Of a DNA stretch of 64,000 bases, positions 62,752-64,000 are shown piece after piece. The stretch spans positions 496,001-560,000 of the forward strand of contig NZ_JACHFR010000002.1 in NCBI RefSeq assembly GCF_014202035.1, given 5' to 3'. Below the pieces are notes generated by a model. It was not told the DNA's origin and did no database searches. It worked only from the letters and a program-made list of their open reading frames with translations. The position numbers were made by a program, and so were the translations under genes. The stretch is from Treponema rectale. Its GTDB lineage: Bacteria; Spirochaetota; Spirochaetia; Treponematales; Treponemataceae. How positions within the stretch are numbered: the first letter of the stretch is position 1; the number at the start of each line of letters is the position of its first letter.

Positions 62752-63423
62752 TTAGAAACCGATTACAAGTTCTTCAGAACAGCCTGAAGTATTGATTGTA
62801 TCAATCAGTTTTGCCTTAAGTTCCGGATCAGTTGTGCTATTAAGTTTTGCATGAAGTTCTACAGCTTCAAGATCTGCTTTTGATTCAGAAAATTCATTCA
62901 GTGTAAGATAAACAGTTTCTACAACATATTTTTTTGCATTGTAGTAATGGAATGCTTTAAATCCGTTAACTGTCGGTCCGTCAATTGCTCCCACTGTAAC
63001 AGGTTTGATTGAAGCTTCCTGCATGAAGGAAGAAAGAAGCGGTCTGCGGCAGATGATGTTTCCTCTGAGCATTACGGCTGGTTTTGCTGAATCAGAAACC
63101 CAAACCTGGCTTTTAAGAACATAAAAAGCTTTACCGTCCATTTCAATTCCATAGAAAGAAGAGTTCGGTGATTCTCCTGAACTTGAAACAAGAGTTGCTG
63201 TAGCTTCTGATGTTACGTTGAAAGTTTTTCCAGATGCGGCATTTTTTGAAGTTCCGCCGATCCATTTGATTTTTCCGTCATCAGCTTTATTCCATAAAAC
63301 ACAACCGTCACGGAGAATTACACCCTGTCCGCCTGCTTTTGATTCTTTGAATGCTGTTTCTTCTGCTGCTGCAAAAAATGAAAGTGCAGCTGCAGCTAAA
63401 ATCATAGAAATAATTTTTTTCAT
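62752..63423 (-). CDS. Secreted protein of unknown function
   Basis: The 223-residue protein has a signal peptide (MKKIISMILAAAALSFFAAA). A central region (GVILRDGCVLWNKADDGKIK, then ATLVSSSGESPNSSFYGIE and DGKAFYVLKSQVWV) resembles an SH3-like fold, suggesting envelope location. The C-terminal part is helical (ADLEAVELHAKLNSTTDPEL) with a single Cys near the end. No family is named. The gap to the upstream partial gene is 31 bases, and the two may be co-transcribed. Confidence 0.7.
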   Translation of the reverse strand: MKKIISMILAAAALSFFAAAEETAFKESKAGGQGVILRDGCVLWNKADDGKIKWIGGTSKNAASGKTFNVTSEATATLVSSSGESPNSSFYGIEMDGKAFYVLKSQVWVSDSAKPAVMLRGNIICRRPLLSSFMQEASIKPVTVGAIDGPTVNGFKAFHYYNAKKYVVETVYLTLNEFSESKADLEAVELHAKLNSTTDPELKAKLIDTINTSGCSEELVIGF

Positions 63424-63454
63424 TTTTATCTCCTGTTATTCTTTTTTACCGGGA

Positions 63455-64000
63455 TTATTCCCATTCGTACTCATCAGAATCATCGCTGTCAAAGTCTACA
63501 TCGTAGTCATCATATTCTTCATCTGATTCATCATCTTCGTAGTAGTCGTCATTGTCATCGTCTTCGTCATCTTCATCTTCATAGTCATACTCGTCGTCAG
63601 AATCAGAATAATCAATGTCATAATCTTCATCATACGAATTTTCAGAATACAGGTCGTTATAAACTGAATAAACTTTGTACAGATTGTCCTGGTTGAAATT
63701 GATTGTATAGTTGTCAGCATCTGTAAAAATCTGAGAAACAAGAGAAATATAAGCTTCTTTGCAGAGTCTCGGATTGTTTTTTCCTAAATCCCAGTCGTTG
63801 ATAAGCTTGTCGATTACTTCATACTGAACTGCAGCATTTGTTTTTCCGCTGATGCGTCTGTAAGTTTTAATTGCCTCAACATCGTTTGCGTGATTGCATA
63901 CAACTTTCTTTTCTACGTAAATATTCTGTCTGAGCTGTTTGTCATCGCGGACATAGATTTTGTAAAAATTATCTTTTTCTTCAAGAATTCCTACGATTTC
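63455..64000 (-). CDS. Protein with long acidic C-terminal tail (5' end beyond the window)
   Basis: The minus-strand frame is open from base 64000 to a TAA at 63455-63457, giving 181 residues of a larger protein. The visible start is EIVGILEEKDNFYKIYVRDD, an SH3-like motif similar in style to the 62752 gene. A helical part (NAAVQYEVIDKLINDWDLGK, PRLCKEAYISLVSQIF) follows. The last ~60 residues are almost only Asp, Glu, Tyr and Ser (YDEDYDIDYSDSDDEYDYED and onward). The acidic tail may bind cations or a basic partner. Its family is unknown. Confidence 0.75.
   Translation of the reverse strand, partial: EIVGILEEKDNFYKIYVRDDKQLRQNIYVEKKVVCNHANDVEAIKTYRRISGKTNAAVQYEVIDKLINDWDLGKNNPRLCKEAYISLVSQIFTDADNYTINFNQDNLYKVYSVYNDLYSENSYDEDYDIDYSDSDDEYDYEDEDDEDDDNDDYYEDDESDEEYDDYDVDFDSDDSDEYEWE

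Noticed and set aside
63496-63741. Met/Thr-rich 81-residue frame on the minus strand
   Set aside because: It is the shifted frame of the acidic-tail protein; its low complexity comes from the GAT/GAA repeats.

Overview
The window looks like 64 kb of chromosome from a low-GC, host-associated or anaerobic spirochaete, most likely a Treponema or close relative. This is inferred from the gene mix rather than from any marker RNA. The mix includes many lipoproteins with short lipoboxes, paralogous periplasmic proteins with an NADase-type glycan-binding domain, a 7TMR-type SpoIIE-like protein, a Cache/GGDEF protein, a chemotaxis receptor, an orphan oligopeptide-binding lipoprotein, GH43 and an NrdG activase. 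No rRNA, tRNA, CRISPR array or prophage was seen.

Layout. 1-1107: 3' end of an oligopeptide-binding protein gene, followed by a ~98-bp tandem repeat that carries copies of the gene's last codons, then a terminator. 1188-12589: a type I restriction-modification operon (hsdM, AlbA_2/ATPase regulator, hsdS, hsdR). A 4-kb element with a HEPN protein, a KAP P-loop NTPase and a tyrosine recombinase sits inside hsdS between perfect 30-bp direct repeats. It brought its own replacement hsdS 3' half and displaced the original half to 8559-9164. Joining the outer parts restores an in-frame hsdS that ends 14 bp before hsdR. hsdR itself has an amber codon at codon 22. 12596-15327: nitroreductase and htpG. 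15501-24097: a cluster of secreted proteins and lipoproteins, five with a C-terminal NADase-type glycan-binding-like domain, mixed with SH3b, leucine-rich and ankyrin lipoproteins, and ending in BrnT toxin debris. 24169-47097: housekeeping and signalling genes (diguanylate cyclase, GH43, peptide-binding lipoprotein, two M15 peptidases, ABC ATPase, GNAT, proA-proB-proC, nrdG, SpoIIE-like protein, mnmE, DUF4015 protein, degenerate HD-GYP, glmS, glnA, ANTAR regulator).

47089-57368: a second type I system on the minus strand, in the order hsdM, abiF-like gene with a small leader RNA, hsdS, a frameshifted AlbA_2/ATPase gene, fic, hsdR. The block is bounded by 22-bp direct repeats. The left copy is the 3' end of the M15 peptidase gene and the right copy still reads in frame to an alternative stop, so this is a defence island inserted at the 3' end of that gene. 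The fic gene has four alternating TTGTGCA/TGCACAA half-sites spaced exactly 20 bp. 57394-64000: a secreted repeat protein, an IlvY-like LysR regulator, a methyl-accepting chemotaxis protein, a PTS IIC-like membrane protein and two secreted or acidic unknowns.

The strongest candidates for something new are (1) the HEPN-KAP-recombinase element, which integrates into hsdS and changes its second target-recognition domain while keeping the gene open; (2) the AbiF-type HEPN gene with its own sigma-70 promoter and a short terminator-like RNA inside a type I operon; and (3) the second island, bounded by short direct repeats at a peptidase gene's 3' end. Residue positions are approximate unless a residue is named with a number.
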